Assembly (NCBI GenBank): GCA_002778785.1
Contig: PEZS01000002.1
Span: forward strand, 129,501-193,500
Source of the DNA: Bdellovibrionales bacterium CG10_big_fil_rev_8_21_14_0_10_45_34
GTDB taxonomy: Bacteria > Bdellovibrionota > Bdellovibrionia > Bdellovibrionales > 1-14-0-10-45-34
Length of the DNA stretch: 64,000 nucleotides
Reading direction: 5' to 3'
Shown: positions 1 to 7,069 of the stretch, piece after piece
Layout of the letters: every line of letters begins with the position of its first letter
How positions within the stretch are numbered: the first letter of the stretch is position 1
Position numbers and translations under genes: made by a program
The notes under the pieces: model-generated
Database searches by the model: none
The model's input: only the letters and a program-made list of their open reading frames with translations
Told to the model about the DNA's origin: nothing

Positions 1-1
1 T

Positions 2-445
2 GCGAAAACTTACACCCAACGCGCGCTCGAGAGCATAACAAAGTTGGCATTCAGCTTTGAAGACTTAAAAGAACAGTTTGATATTCTCGATTCAATAAGC
101 TTGGGTGTGGGGATTGCCTTTGGAGAAGTCAAAGTCGGAGTTTTAGGCGACGATGAATTTAAAAAAGAGCTCGATATTAATGGCAGATGCATAATTCGCG
201 CGGCAAGATTGGAAGCGTACTCTAAGATCATTCGCAACGAGCTAGCTCCAGATAGGTCTGTTGCTGTTTTAGGCCCTGAACTTGAACCATTTATTGATAG
301 TGAATTGAGAATGTTCCAACATTGGCAGACTACGCTTCCTCAAAAGAAAGTCCCAAACTTCCATGAACTTGAACACGTTCTCTATCACGTATTCCGCAAC
401 TCTTCAGAGCGCAGAAAACACATTGTCAAATTGCGCGCTAGTTAA
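2..445 (+). CDS. Class III adenylate/guanylate cyclase-like protein, C-terminal part (5' end outside window)
   Basis: The reading frame is open to the left edge, so the gene starts outside the window; an internal TTG at 44 is not needed as a start. The visible protein has a stretch reading GVGIAFGEVKVGVLG followed about 20 residues later by GRCIIRAARLEAYSK. This matches the GxxxHxGxVxxGxxG and NxAARLE segments of class III nucleotide cyclases (cAMP or cGMP from ATP or GTP). The second segment has Arg-Ala in place of the usual Asn-Leu. Residues that set substrate specificity are mostly upstream and not visible, so activity cannot be judged. The stop codon abuts the convergent gene at 446 with no gap. 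The family call is inferred from motif resemblance. Confidence 0.6.
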   Translation, partial: AKTYTQRALESITKLAFSFEDLKEQFDILDSISLGVGIAFGEVKVGVLGDDEFKKELDINGRCIIRAARLEAYSKIIRNELAPDRSVAVLGPELEPFIDSELRMFQHWQTTLPQKKVPNFHELEHVLYHVFRNSSERRKHIVKLRAS

Positions 446-1027
446 CTATTCGCTTTGGCAGCTCGCAAGCAATCCGGTTTTTAAACTTTCATTAGGAGGC
501 TTCGGGCCCAAAAAAACTGCTGTAATATATTTATCTGCATTGGCAGATTTCACAGAGCCAACTTTTTCGCCCCCAAGTAATACGTCTACTTCGCCCGGCC
601 GCGTATCAAATGCCAGAGTCTTGCCGGGGCCCATGTCCTTCATCAATGAATTTAATGGCGATATAACCTCTTTTGCTTCGTCACAACTACCCGCCCACTT
701 ACAATTGTCGAGAATGCCGGTCCGCCAAGCCGCAGTAATCTTGTCTTTGGGAACACTCATTAAAAAATTGAGAAAAATTCTCTTTGGGGAGGTCAAATCT
801 CTTATCTCCTCGGCTTTCAGTGGACTCTTTTCAGTATAGAGAGCTCCTACATAAACCTTTGCCAAAAGCATGTATGTCCTCACGCCCATTCCATGACAAA
901 CTAGTTTTGTGCCATCAACTTCAACGGACTCTGGAACCTCTGCTCCCTTCATTTTAAAGTCAGCCTGAGCTACCCCACTTGCAACCAAAACAACCGCAAA
1001 GAATACTGTTTTCATAAAAGACTTCAC
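446..1027 (-). CDS. Secreted chalcone-isomerase-like domain protein
   Basis: A 193-residue protein with an N-terminal signal peptide (MKTVFFAVVLVASGVAQA, cleavage after AQA). The mature part carries GVRTYMLLAKVYVGALY near the front and FLGPKPPNESLKTGLL at the end, both typical of the bacterial chalcone-isomerase-like family (Chalcone_3 type). Bacterial members are usually periplasmic and of unknown function; some bind fatty acids. The start is either GTG at 1027 (preceded by GGGAGG at close spacing) or ATG at 1015 (preceded by AGGTGAAG). Both give a workable signal peptide. It is convergent with the cyclase gene with no spacer. Its stop is TAG. Confidence 0.8.
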   Translation of the reverse strand: MKSFMKTVFFAVVLVASGVAQADFKMKGAEVPESVEVDGTKLVCHGMGVRTYMLLAKVYVGALYTEKSPLKAEEIRDLTSPKRIFLNFLMSVPKDKITAAWRTGILDNCKWAGSCDEAKEVISPLNSLMKDMGPGKTLAFDTRPGEVDVLLGGEKVGSVKSANADKYITAVFLGPKPPNESLKTGLLASCQSE

Positions 1028-1111
1028 CTAACCTCCCGTAAAACGAATGTGATAGAGCCGGAGCCGCTTTGCCTTCGACTGCCTTCGGCTGTTAATGCTC
1101 CAGCCATTCGT

Positions 1112-1122
1112 GTAATGATTAC
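1112..1122. promoter_or_regulatory. Possible PerR-type operator upstream of the catalase-like gene
   Basis: A perfect 5-1-5 palindrome, GTAATGATTAC, lies about 55 bases before the catalase-like ATG. It shares the TAAT-N-ATTA centre of the PerR box (TTATAATNATTATAA), with 9 of 14 defined positions matching over the extended 15-mer. The PerR-like gene at 2874 makes this a sensible operator candidate. No binding data can be seen. Confidence 0.35.
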
Positions 1123-1176
1123 CCTCACACCCTATTTCTCGTTCTGAAAACCCTAAAGGCAAGTAAAATTCTCAAA

Positions 1177-2787
1177 ATGCTTGGATTCGAACCTTCTCTA
1201 AAACCATCGAAGATTTTTTGTAAACTGCTTGTGATCCCCTTGGTCGTTTTAACTTGTGGCTTTGGCGCATTGGTCAACTTTGGGCTCGATGAAAATAGGC
1301 TTGGGCCTTTGGACCCAGCCTTAGAGACGATTCAAGCCGATGAGGCCTCAAAGTTTAAAAAGGTCGCCGCTGTTATACAGGCTTTTGTGGCCAAACAATT
1401 CCTAATAAATTCACGCAAAGCCGCAACCTCTAGCGAAAACCATTCTCTCACATCCAACGCAATAGATTCTCGCGATCTTCTGCCGGCAAAGCCCGATGCA
1501 CACAGGAAGTCCCACGGTTGCTACCCGTCGACTCTAGAAGTTCGCCCAGATATTCTCTCTGTGATAAATCGTGCTATCGACACTTTGATAAACGAAAGAA
1601 ATTCAGAGGCAAAACTGGGAAAAGTCAAACCCGGCCCCATGCCAGAAATCTTGCACTCTGAGTCAGACCTGGGGGTTTTTCAGCCTGGGCAGATCTACAA
1701 CTCCATTGTGCGCTTTTCAAATGCTAACCCTAAAAATCGTCACGACCGTACGCCAGATGTGAGAGGTATTGCGGTGAAATTACTCCGCGCCGTTGACAAA
1801 GATCGGCTAACTAACTTGTCATCTGCCGAGTTGAATTCCAACACCGCTTTAGACATTTTAGCGAACAACTTTCCCACTTTTTTCCTGACCGAACAGAACC
1901 CGGCGGAGAATTACGCTAAGCTGACTTCTTATTTTTTGAGAGGAACTCTCGACGATAACCAGAGTAGATTCAAGGAAAGGTGGTTTGCAGGGCTCTCACT
2001 TTTTAAAAACAATTTCAATGCGATGGAGGTTAATCTCGGCATGATTCTGGATGGAAGTGTTATCCGATCAGCTCTCGCCGAAAACTATTTTTCAATGACG
2101 GCTTATAGACTCGGCACTCATGGCAGCCACCGAGCAGTGAAATACATCTGGAAGCCGGAGCCCTGTCAGGCTGAACAACAAAGTGAATTAGAGCGGTTTT
2201 TAAAGACAAACCGCCCTGACTGGGCCACAGAGCGTAACTACTCAGACCCCCGCTACATCTTAAAGCTTCGACAAATCCCGCCCTATAAGAAAAAATATAG
2301 AAAGCAGTTTCCTTCAAATTACCTACGTAAAAACATCGAAGAAACTCTCGCGCGCGATAGTTTTTGCTACAGCCTCTATCTACAATTTTACCGAGACCAA
2401 ATAAGCACCAACATCGAAGATTCTTCAGATCTTTGGGCAGAAAGCGTTGATGACATCAGCTGGTGGAAACGCGAGGTCATTCCGAGTTCACTTAACCCAC
2501 TTTGGAAAATCTATCCTATGGATAGATCTGCGTATCTTAAAAAAATTGAGGCCAAATCTCCTGTGCGCCCGGTCAAGGTGGCGCAACTTAGGATTAACCA
2601 GACTGTTGGCCCAGCATTAGGGCAAAATCTCTGTGATAGCCTCAGTTTCAATTCTTGGAATGGCAATATCGAGCACCACAAACCGCTTGGAGTCGTCAAT
2701 CGCATGAGAAGAGAAGCCTACTTTGCTTCAAGAAAAATACGCCAATTTTTGAATAGCTTTTCGCTAAACAGCAAAGATTCGCCCTAG
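1177..2787 (+). CDS. Catalase-family (SrpA-like) haem protein with N-terminal membrane anchor
   Basis: The 536-residue protein has catalase-superfamily landmarks. SHGCYPSTLEV at about 112-122 carries the candidate distal His113. YNSIVRFSNANP at 174-185 and DVRGIAVKLL at 194-203 follow, then NNFPTFFLTEQN at 230-241, and TAYRLGTHG at 308-316, where Tyr310 is the likely proximal haem ligand. The family breaks down hydrogen peroxide or acts as a haem peroxidase. A hydrophobic stretch at 12-36 predicts an uncleaved anchor or signal, placing the enzyme in the periplasm. It is shorter and more divergent than a classical catalase, so peroxidase or fatty-acid-linked chemistry is also possible. Its position beside perR-ahpC-ahpD supports a role in peroxide defence. 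No strong ribosome binding site precedes ATG 1177. Confidence 0.75.
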   Translation: MLGFEPSLKPSKIFCKLLVIPLVVLTCGFGALVNFGLDENRLGPLDPALETIQADEASKFKKVAAVIQAFVAKQFLINSRKAATSSENHSLTSNAIDSRDLLPAKPDAHRKSHGCYPSTLEVRPDILSVINRAIDTLINERNSEAKLGKVKPGPMPEILHSESDLGVFQPGQIYNSIVRFSNANPKNRHDRTPDVRGIAVKLLRAVDKDRLTNLSSAELNSNTALDILANNFPTFFLTEQNPAENYAKLTSYFLRGTLDDNQSRFKERWFAGLSLFKNNFNAMEVNLGMILDGSVIRSALAENYFSMTAYRLGTHGSHRAVKYIWKPEPCQAEQQSELERFLKTNRPDWATERNYSDPRYILKLRQIPPYKKKYRKQFPSNYLRKNIEETLARDSFCYSLYLQFYRDQISTNIEDSSDLWAESVDDISWWKREVIPSSLNPLWKIYPMDRSAYLKKIEAKSPVRPVKVAQLRINQTVGPALGQNLCDSLSFNSWNGNIEHHKPLGVVNRMRREAYFASRKIRQFLNSFSLNSKDSP

Positions 2788-2848
2788 ACCGCCAGATGAC
2801 ACGGATACTCCATAGTGAAATATGGTCATATTTAGAATTGACATAATT

Positions 2849-2863
2849 TTAGACTTATTCTAA
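2849..2863. promoter_or_regulatory. PerR-box-like operator before the perR-like gene
   Basis: The 15-mer TTAGACTTATTCTAA is a 7-1-7 inverted repeat with one mismatch between arms. It matches the Bacillus PerR consensus TTATAATNATTATAA at 11 of 14 defined positions. It ends 10 bases before the perR ATG, so binding would block transcription or ribosome access, consistent with autorepression. A further TTAGAAT at 2832-2838 is an exact inverted match to ATTCTAA at 2857-2863, so there may be two overlapping half-site pairs. Confidence 0.55.
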
Positions 2864-2873
2864 TTTGGTGCCT

Positions 2874-3326
2874 ATGGCACCACTTCGTAAAGATGCACAA
2901 CAAGTAAGTAACGAGAAGATCGTCGATTGGCTTAAGGCAGCAGGGCTTAGTGCCACTAGCCAGCGAATAGCTATCACTCGTTTCGTGCTCTGCGAAGCCG
3001 ACCATCCTACTGCCGATGAAGTTCATAGATGGACTGAGAATTATTTACCTAAGGTGAGTCTTGCCACCGTCTACAACACGCTGGGAACTTTGGTTCAAGC
3101 AGGACTTCTAAAGGAAGTTCGATTGGCTGGCAGTGATCGAGTTATTTATGACTGCAAAACTCACGATCACTTTCACTTTCTAGATGAAGCAAGTGGCCAA
3201 ATTTACGATTTGGATTCGCGCGATGTAGAACTTAATTTTAAAGACAAAAAGATGTTTAATATATCAAGTTTCGACCTCTTGATTAGAGGTCGTGTTAACA
3301 AGAACAGAGTAACAAAAAAACAATGA
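2874..3326 (+). CDS. perR: Fur/PerR-family peroxide-responsive repressor
   Basis: About 151 residues with the Fur-family winged helix: GLSATSQRIAITRFV, then HPTADEVHRW, then the recognition helix VSLATVYNTLGTL. The dimer/metal part has THDHFHFLDEASGQIYDL with the expected cluster of His and acidic ligands. The paired CxxC structural zinc motifs of many Fur proteins are absent, as in the zinc-free branch of the family. PerR is favoured over Fur because the next gene is ahpC and a PerR-like box overlaps its start. ATG 2874 is chosen; an in-frame GTG at 2868 is an alternative. The stop is 10 bases before ahpC, so the two are probably cotranscribed. Confidence 0.82.
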   Translation: MAPLRKDAQQVSNEKIVDWLKAAGLSATSQRIAITRFVLCEADHPTADEVHRWTENYLPKVSLATVYNTLGTLVQAGLLKEVRLAGSDRVIYDCKTHDHFHFLDEASGQIYDLDSRDVELNFKDKKMFNISSFDLLIRGRVNKNRVTKKQ

Positions 3327-3336
3327 GGAGGACTTT

Positions 3337-3882
3337 ATGGTTCGTATGTTAGGAATTGGTGAAAAATTTCCGGAATTTAAACTCAACAGCGTCGTATCGC
3401 TTGAAAAGGGCAAAGAATTTAAAGAAATTTCTAGCTCTGATATGAAGGGCAAGTGGTCAGTTGTTTTCTTTTGGCCTATGGACTTTACATTCATTTGTCC
3501 TACAGAACTAGCGCAGTTTAACCAAGATCTGCCGCAGTTCAGAGATCGTGAAGCACAAGTTTACGGAGTAAGCACAGACACTCACTTTGTGCACTTGGCC
3601 TGGCGAACTCATCATCCAGACTTGAAAGACCTTAAGTATCCGATGCTCGCTGATCACAAGAAGGAGCTCAGTCAAGCCCTGGGTATTCTGCATCCGACAG
3701 AGCAAGTTGCACTTCGTGCGACTTACATTGTTGATCCAGACGGCATAGTTCGATGGGTAAGTGTGAATGATTTGAGCGTTGGCCGAAACGTAAAAGAAGT
3801 AGTTCGCACTCTCGATGCGCTTCAATCTGACGAGCTTTGCCCTTGCAATTGGGAAAAGGGTCAGCCCACTTTGAATGTTTAA
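3337..3882 (+). CDS. ahpC: Alkyl hydroperoxide reductase AhpC (2-Cys peroxiredoxin)
   Basis: This 181-residue peroxiredoxin reduces hydrogen peroxide and organic peroxides. The peroxidatic cysteine lies in FTFICPTE at about residues 49-56. A resolving pair occurs in ELCPCNWEKG near the C-terminus. The C-terminal CxC-W arrangement is that of mycobacterial-type AhpC, which is re-reduced by AhpD rather than AhpF, and an ahpD gene follows. A strong GAGGAGG ribosome binding site precedes ATG 3337 and overlaps the end of perR. The three genes form a coherent peroxide-inducible locus. Confidence 0.93.
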   Translation: MVRMLGIGEKFPEFKLNSVVSLEKGKEFKEISSSDMKGKWSVVFFWPMDFTFICPTELAQFNQDLPQFRDREAQVYGVSTDTHFVHLAWRTHHPDLKDLKYPMLADHKKELSQALGILHPTEQVALRATYIVDPDGIVRWVSVNDLSVGRNVKEVVRTLDALQSDELCPCNWEKGQPTLNV

Positions 3883-3915
3883 AGACTAAACGTTCGAAGA
3901 GGTATCGACAAAAAT

Positions 3916-3983
3916 GGGAGCAGGAGCGAAGTTGGCTGGTTTCAGCCTGACGGCGCTTTAGCTCCCTTCAGTGTCCATTTTTT
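3916..3983 (+). terminator. Nested hairpin between ahpC and ahpD, terminator or attenuator
   Basis: Three nested inverted pairs form one long hairpin. They are GGGAGC (3916-3921) with GCTCCC (3961-3966), AGCG with CGCT inside it, and GGCTG with CAGCC (3934-3947) around a GTTT loop. A T-run follows at about 3976-3983. It could end most ahpC transcripts and lower ahpD expression, or stabilise the ahpC 3' end. Confidence 0.5.
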
Positions 3984-4063
3984 TGCAGCTTGATGCCTCC
4001 AATCAAAAGCAATCAGCAAAAGATTTTTCAGCGTCAAGCCTTTTACTTAAATAGGAGATGATT

Positions 4064-4627
4064 ATGCCGTTTGATCTCAGCACCCTACAGTTTGAAAGCC
4101 GGATTTTTGCAGCGGATACCGCAATTGAGAGAGATTTAAAGCTCAACTTTCAGAAGTTAACTCAAGAAAGTTCCCTTGAAACCAACGAAAAGCTCTTCGC
4201 TCTCTATGCTCTTGCACAAGCCTGCCACCACTCTGCTCTAAAAACTTCAGTACGTGAGTTACTCCAAAAGAGTGATGAAATATCGAACGAGCAGATAACA
4301 GAGATCGAACAAAGTGCCGGCATTATGGCAATGCTAAACACCTACTATCGCTTTCGCCACTTTATGAAAGAGACACATGGCGGCGAGTTAGATCCGAGCT
4401 TTAATCGCGCTGGTCTAAGAATGAATTCTCTTTCGAATCCTGTGATTGGAAAGACAAACTTTGAAATGCTCGCATTTGCCCTATCAGTCATCAATGGGTG
4501 CCAAGATTGTGTTGGGTCGCACGCTAAGACTTTAGCTCAGCACGGTGTTTCAAATGAAAAAATTCATGACTTAGCCCGCTTAGCCAGTGTGGTTAAGGCA
4601 ATTTCTGTTCTGGATGAAACAGTCTAG
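4064..4627 (+). CDS. ahpD: AhpD-like alkylhydroperoxidase (carboxymuconolactone decarboxylase family)
   Basis: This 187-residue protein contains GCQDCVGSHAKTL, the CxxC-x3-H redox site of AhpD. A glutamate lies 12 residues before the first cysteine (FEMLAFALSVINGC), giving the full E-x11-CxxC-x3-H proton relay. AhpD reduces oxidised AhpC, usually using a lipoylated protein as electron donor. ATG 4064 is preferred to ATG 4058, because the ribosome binding site AGGAG at 4053-4057 would touch the earlier ATG but sits 6 bases before the later one. The pairing with a CxC-type AhpC matches the mycobacterial AhpC/AhpD system. Confidence 0.9.
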   Translation: MPFDLSTLQFESRIFAADTAIERDLKLNFQKLTQESSLETNEKLFALYALAQACHHSALKTSVRELLQKSDEISNEQITEIEQSAGIMAMLNTYYRFRHFMKETHGGELDPSFNRAGLRMNSLSNPVIGKTNFEMLAFALSVINGCQDCVGSHAKTLAQHGVSNEKIHDLARLASVVKAISVLDETV

Positions 4628-4669
4628 GGCGCTTTTGCAGTAGTTCGACCAAATGAGGACACGCCCTAG
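4624..4669. terminator. Inverted repeat between convergent ahpD and XRE genes
   Basis: CTAGGGCG at 4624-4631 is an exact inverted copy of CGCCCTAG at 4662-4669, with a 30-base loop. It overlaps the ahpD stop and ends just before the stop of the convergent gene. There is no T-run, so a terminator role is only likely, not shown. Confidence 0.35.
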
Positions 4670-4933
4670 TTATTGCTTAAGTATGTCGCTAAGAGCTTTT
4701 TTTTCTTCTTTTAAAATAAGATCAATCAGCTCATCGGGAGAGATTTTGTAAAGTCTTACAATCTCTGCAAGTTTTTTTGAGGGCGGCGGAGATATTCCTC
4801 TCTCCCAGTTCGAAACGTATTGGGGAGAGGTGTATTGCAACGCCTCGCTCACTTGTTTTTGACGCAGCCCGCAAGCCACTCTTCTTTGCTTCAAAAATTC
4901 GCCTAAGGCTTTGGGTGATGAAAACATATACAT
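4670..4933 (-). CDS. Small XRE-family helix-turn-helix regulator
   Basis: About 87 residues. The HTH runs from KALGEFLKQRRVACGLRQ through VSEALQYTSPQYVSNWERG to KLAEIVRLYKISPDEL, a standard Cro/C1 fold with ATSPQ-type recognition and NWERG. A short acidic/basic tail follows. The frame stays open upstream to 5068 but the extra 45 residues look non-coding, so ATG 4933 or 4927 is taken. No good ribosome binding site was seen for either. A different frame upstream (start 5105, preceded by AGGA) looks more coding over its first 60 codons and then overlaps this gene, so a frameshifted longer protein cannot be excluded. Its targets are unknown. Confidence 0.72.
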   Translation of the reverse strand: MYMFSSPKALGEFLKQRRVACGLRQKQVSEALQYTSPQYVSNWERGISPPPSKKLAEIVRLYKISPDELIDLILKEEKKALSDILKQ

Positions 4934-5351
4934 CGAGTTTTTCAATCGATTCCCATGACCGCAATCTATCTTCTGAATATAGTCCGTCTTTAAGTGTAAA
5001 CTGCTTAAATTTTGCGCAAATACATACTGTAGTTGAACCGGGCTCGAAACCAGTTTCGTTGATTCCATCGGCCAACGCTTTCGCTTTTGGGTCGGTAGGC
5101 GGCATCTAAAGGTCCTACTCGAAATGGGATCTTTTTGACATCAATTTACCCCTGATGAGATTCGGCGCAGAGTAGTTCTTGTCAAAAGATTTTCGCCTGC
5201 GCCATTTCTGAAATTTGTTGGGCGATATTTGAATCGTATTGTTGAGTTTCACAAATAACCCGATAATCTCATATCGATAACGCCTTTTTGCACCCACAAC
5301 TGGTACCGATAACCATACACATGTGCTCAGAACTTTTGGGAGAATTCGGAA

Positions 5352-6536
5352 ATGTTAAGAATAGCCCGCCAAAAAATGAAAATTGATTGGGTTACCACAT
5401 TATTTTTAGTCGTGACGCCAATAGGGTCGGCTATAACACTTTGGTTGGTTCCGCCCTCGACAATATCTGCTTCCATACTTGTGGCGGCGGCCATTTATCT
5501 TTATCTAACGGGAATGAGTATTACCGGGGGATACCATCGCCTTTTCGCACACAAGACCTATAGCGCCAACAAGGTTGTCGAATGGGCCTATCTTTTATTT
5601 GGGGCAGGAGCGTTTCAAGGGTCCGCGCTGAAATGGGGCGCAGATCACAGAATTCATCATCGTTTTGTAGACGGCGAAAAGGATCCCTATAGCATAAACA
5701 AAGGTCTTTGGTATGCCCATATTGGCTGGCTGTTTGATAAGCTACCGGAGCCAGATTACCAAAAGTGGGCACCCGACCTTTTAAAAAATCCCAGAGTGAA
5801 GTTTCAACACAAGCATTTCGTTTTAATCGGAAGTTTTATGGCTTTTCTCTTACCTGGCTTCATCGGGCTGGTAATTGCAGATTCTTTTTTATTAGGCGCA
5901 CTTTATATCGGCTTGATTCGATTGGTGGTTCTTCATCACACGACTTTTTTTATTAACAGTCTCTGCCACTTTTGGGGTAAGCAACCTTACAGTGATGCCC
6001 ACACAGCAAGAGATTCCCATATTCTTGCAGTCCTGACATACGGAGAAGGCTACCACAACTTTCATCATGAATTTCAGGGCGACTATAGAAATGGAGTGAA
6101 GTGGTATCAGTGGGATCCAACCAAGTGGTTAATTCTTTCACTTCATAAATTGGGCTGGGCCAATGGACTCAAAGAAGTCTCTCCATTCAAGATCCTTGAA
6201 GCTCAGATTCAGCAGCGCAAAAAAAGAGCCCTTTCTAGTGGAGTGCGTTCGGACGTATTGGAACAGTGGGCACAAAGAACAGAGAGTGCGCGGGCTCGAT
6301 GGAAAGAAACGTTTGAGAATTATCACAAGGCCAAAGAAAGTTTCAAACTCTCACTGAGAGAAAAACACAATGACAACATGGTCGCCTTTCACCAAAAGGT
6401 TGAAGACTTCCATACCTGGGAAGAACTAAAAAAATCCGAATTTCGCAAGAAAATCCAAGAACTCAAACGCGATATGAGGCAGGCAAGAAAAGAATATAAA
6501 AGATCTTGGGCCAGCCTGACAACGGCGACGGCCTAA
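5352..6536 (+). CDS. Acyl-CoA/acyl-lipid delta-9-type fatty acid desaturase
   Basis: An integral-membrane di-iron desaturase that introduces a double bond into saturated acyl chains. All three histidine boxes are present: HRLFAH, HRIHH and HNFHH. Hydrophobic spans lie around residues 12-55, 155-190 and nearby, as in stearoyl-CoA 9-desaturases. The protein has 394 residues. The last 100 or so form a highly charged extension rich in Lys, Glu and Arg that is predicted to be helical or coiled coil, which is longer than typical bacterial DesC. GGGAG precedes ATG 5352 by about 9 bases. Single gene; no clear operon. Confidence 0.92.
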   Translation: MLRIARQKMKIDWVTTLFLVVTPIGSAITLWLVPPSTISASILVAAAIYLYLTGMSITGGYHRLFAHKTYSANKVVEWAYLLFGAGAFQGSALKWGADHRIHHRFVDGEKDPYSINKGLWYAHIGWLFDKLPEPDYQKWAPDLLKNPRVKFQHKHFVLIGSFMAFLLPGFIGLVIADSFLLGALYIGLIRLVVLHHTTFFINSLCHFWGKQPYSDAHTARDSHILAVLTYGEGYHNFHHEFQGDYRNGVKWYQWDPTKWLILSLHKLGWANGLKEVSPFKILEAQIQQRKKRALSSGVRSDVLEQWAQRTESARARWKETFENYHKAKESFKLSLREKHNDNMVAFHQKVEDFHTWEELKKSEFRKKIQELKRDMRQARKEYKRSWASLTTATA

Positions 6537-7069
6537 GCTTATTTGCTTGCAGCGGCAAAAGTCATTTGTTCCATCCAAGGGGCAAAACACTCCCACATCC
6601 TTACTGAGTTATAGCGAGTCCGCATGAGGCATAAACTGTTTGCCACTGATGTGAAACAGAGTCCGCAGAGCGGCTCTCTTCTGTTTTAAGTATAATTTCT
6701 TTTTATGTGAGAGATTCGAACTTTGAATCGCTGGTTGCCAATGAGCCCGCCGCTTGCAAACAAATACTAGTCTCTAGTGCCGGCTTACCTATTGGAATTA
6801 CTACTAATCTACAAAACAAATTTCCACAACAAAAGGGCGACTACTCATTAAAAGTTGAATCGCAAGATCAGCGGTTCCAAATTGGCGCCACGAATCAATG
6901 TTGGTTTTTCACTAGCGACCCAGCCCAAAGTTGGGGACGATTCATATGGGGGATGTTCGTGCTGATCAAAAAAACAAAGTTCTCTTATTCGTCACATCGC
7001 TCAAAGGCTCTTTGTTTTCTAGAGGTTACTGAACATCGAAGATGAACGATTCCAAAGGAGGGAGTCCAT
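6537..7069. other. 533-base interval without a convincing gene
   Basis: The interval contains one good hairpin (6654-6686), a TATAAT at about 6691, and an open frame from GTG 6707 to 7045. That frame has no ribosome binding site and no recognisable protein family. A good ribosome binding site (GGAGGGAG) for the next gene lies at its right end. Confidence 0.5.
6654..6686 (+). terminator. Hairpin downstream of the desaturase
   Basis: AAACAG (6654-6659) pairs with CTGTTT (6681-6686), and inside it AG-CCGC pairs with GCGG-CT around an AGA loop. A T-rich stretch follows. It could terminate the desaturase transcript, although it lies 118 bases past the stop. Confidence 0.35.

Noticed and set aside
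1183-1197. GGATTCGAACC, similar to the complement of a tRNA T-arm
   Set aside because: It is inside the start of the catalase-like gene, and no acceptor stem or anticodon arm can be folded around it.
5115-5297. Small basic open frame upstream of the desaturase, minus strand
   Set aside because: No ribosome binding site or similarity to known proteins; composition looks non-coding.
6707-7045. 112-codon open frame from GTG
   Set aside because: No ribosome binding site, no family resemblance and overlapping ATG-stop context; kept only as part of the gene-free interval.
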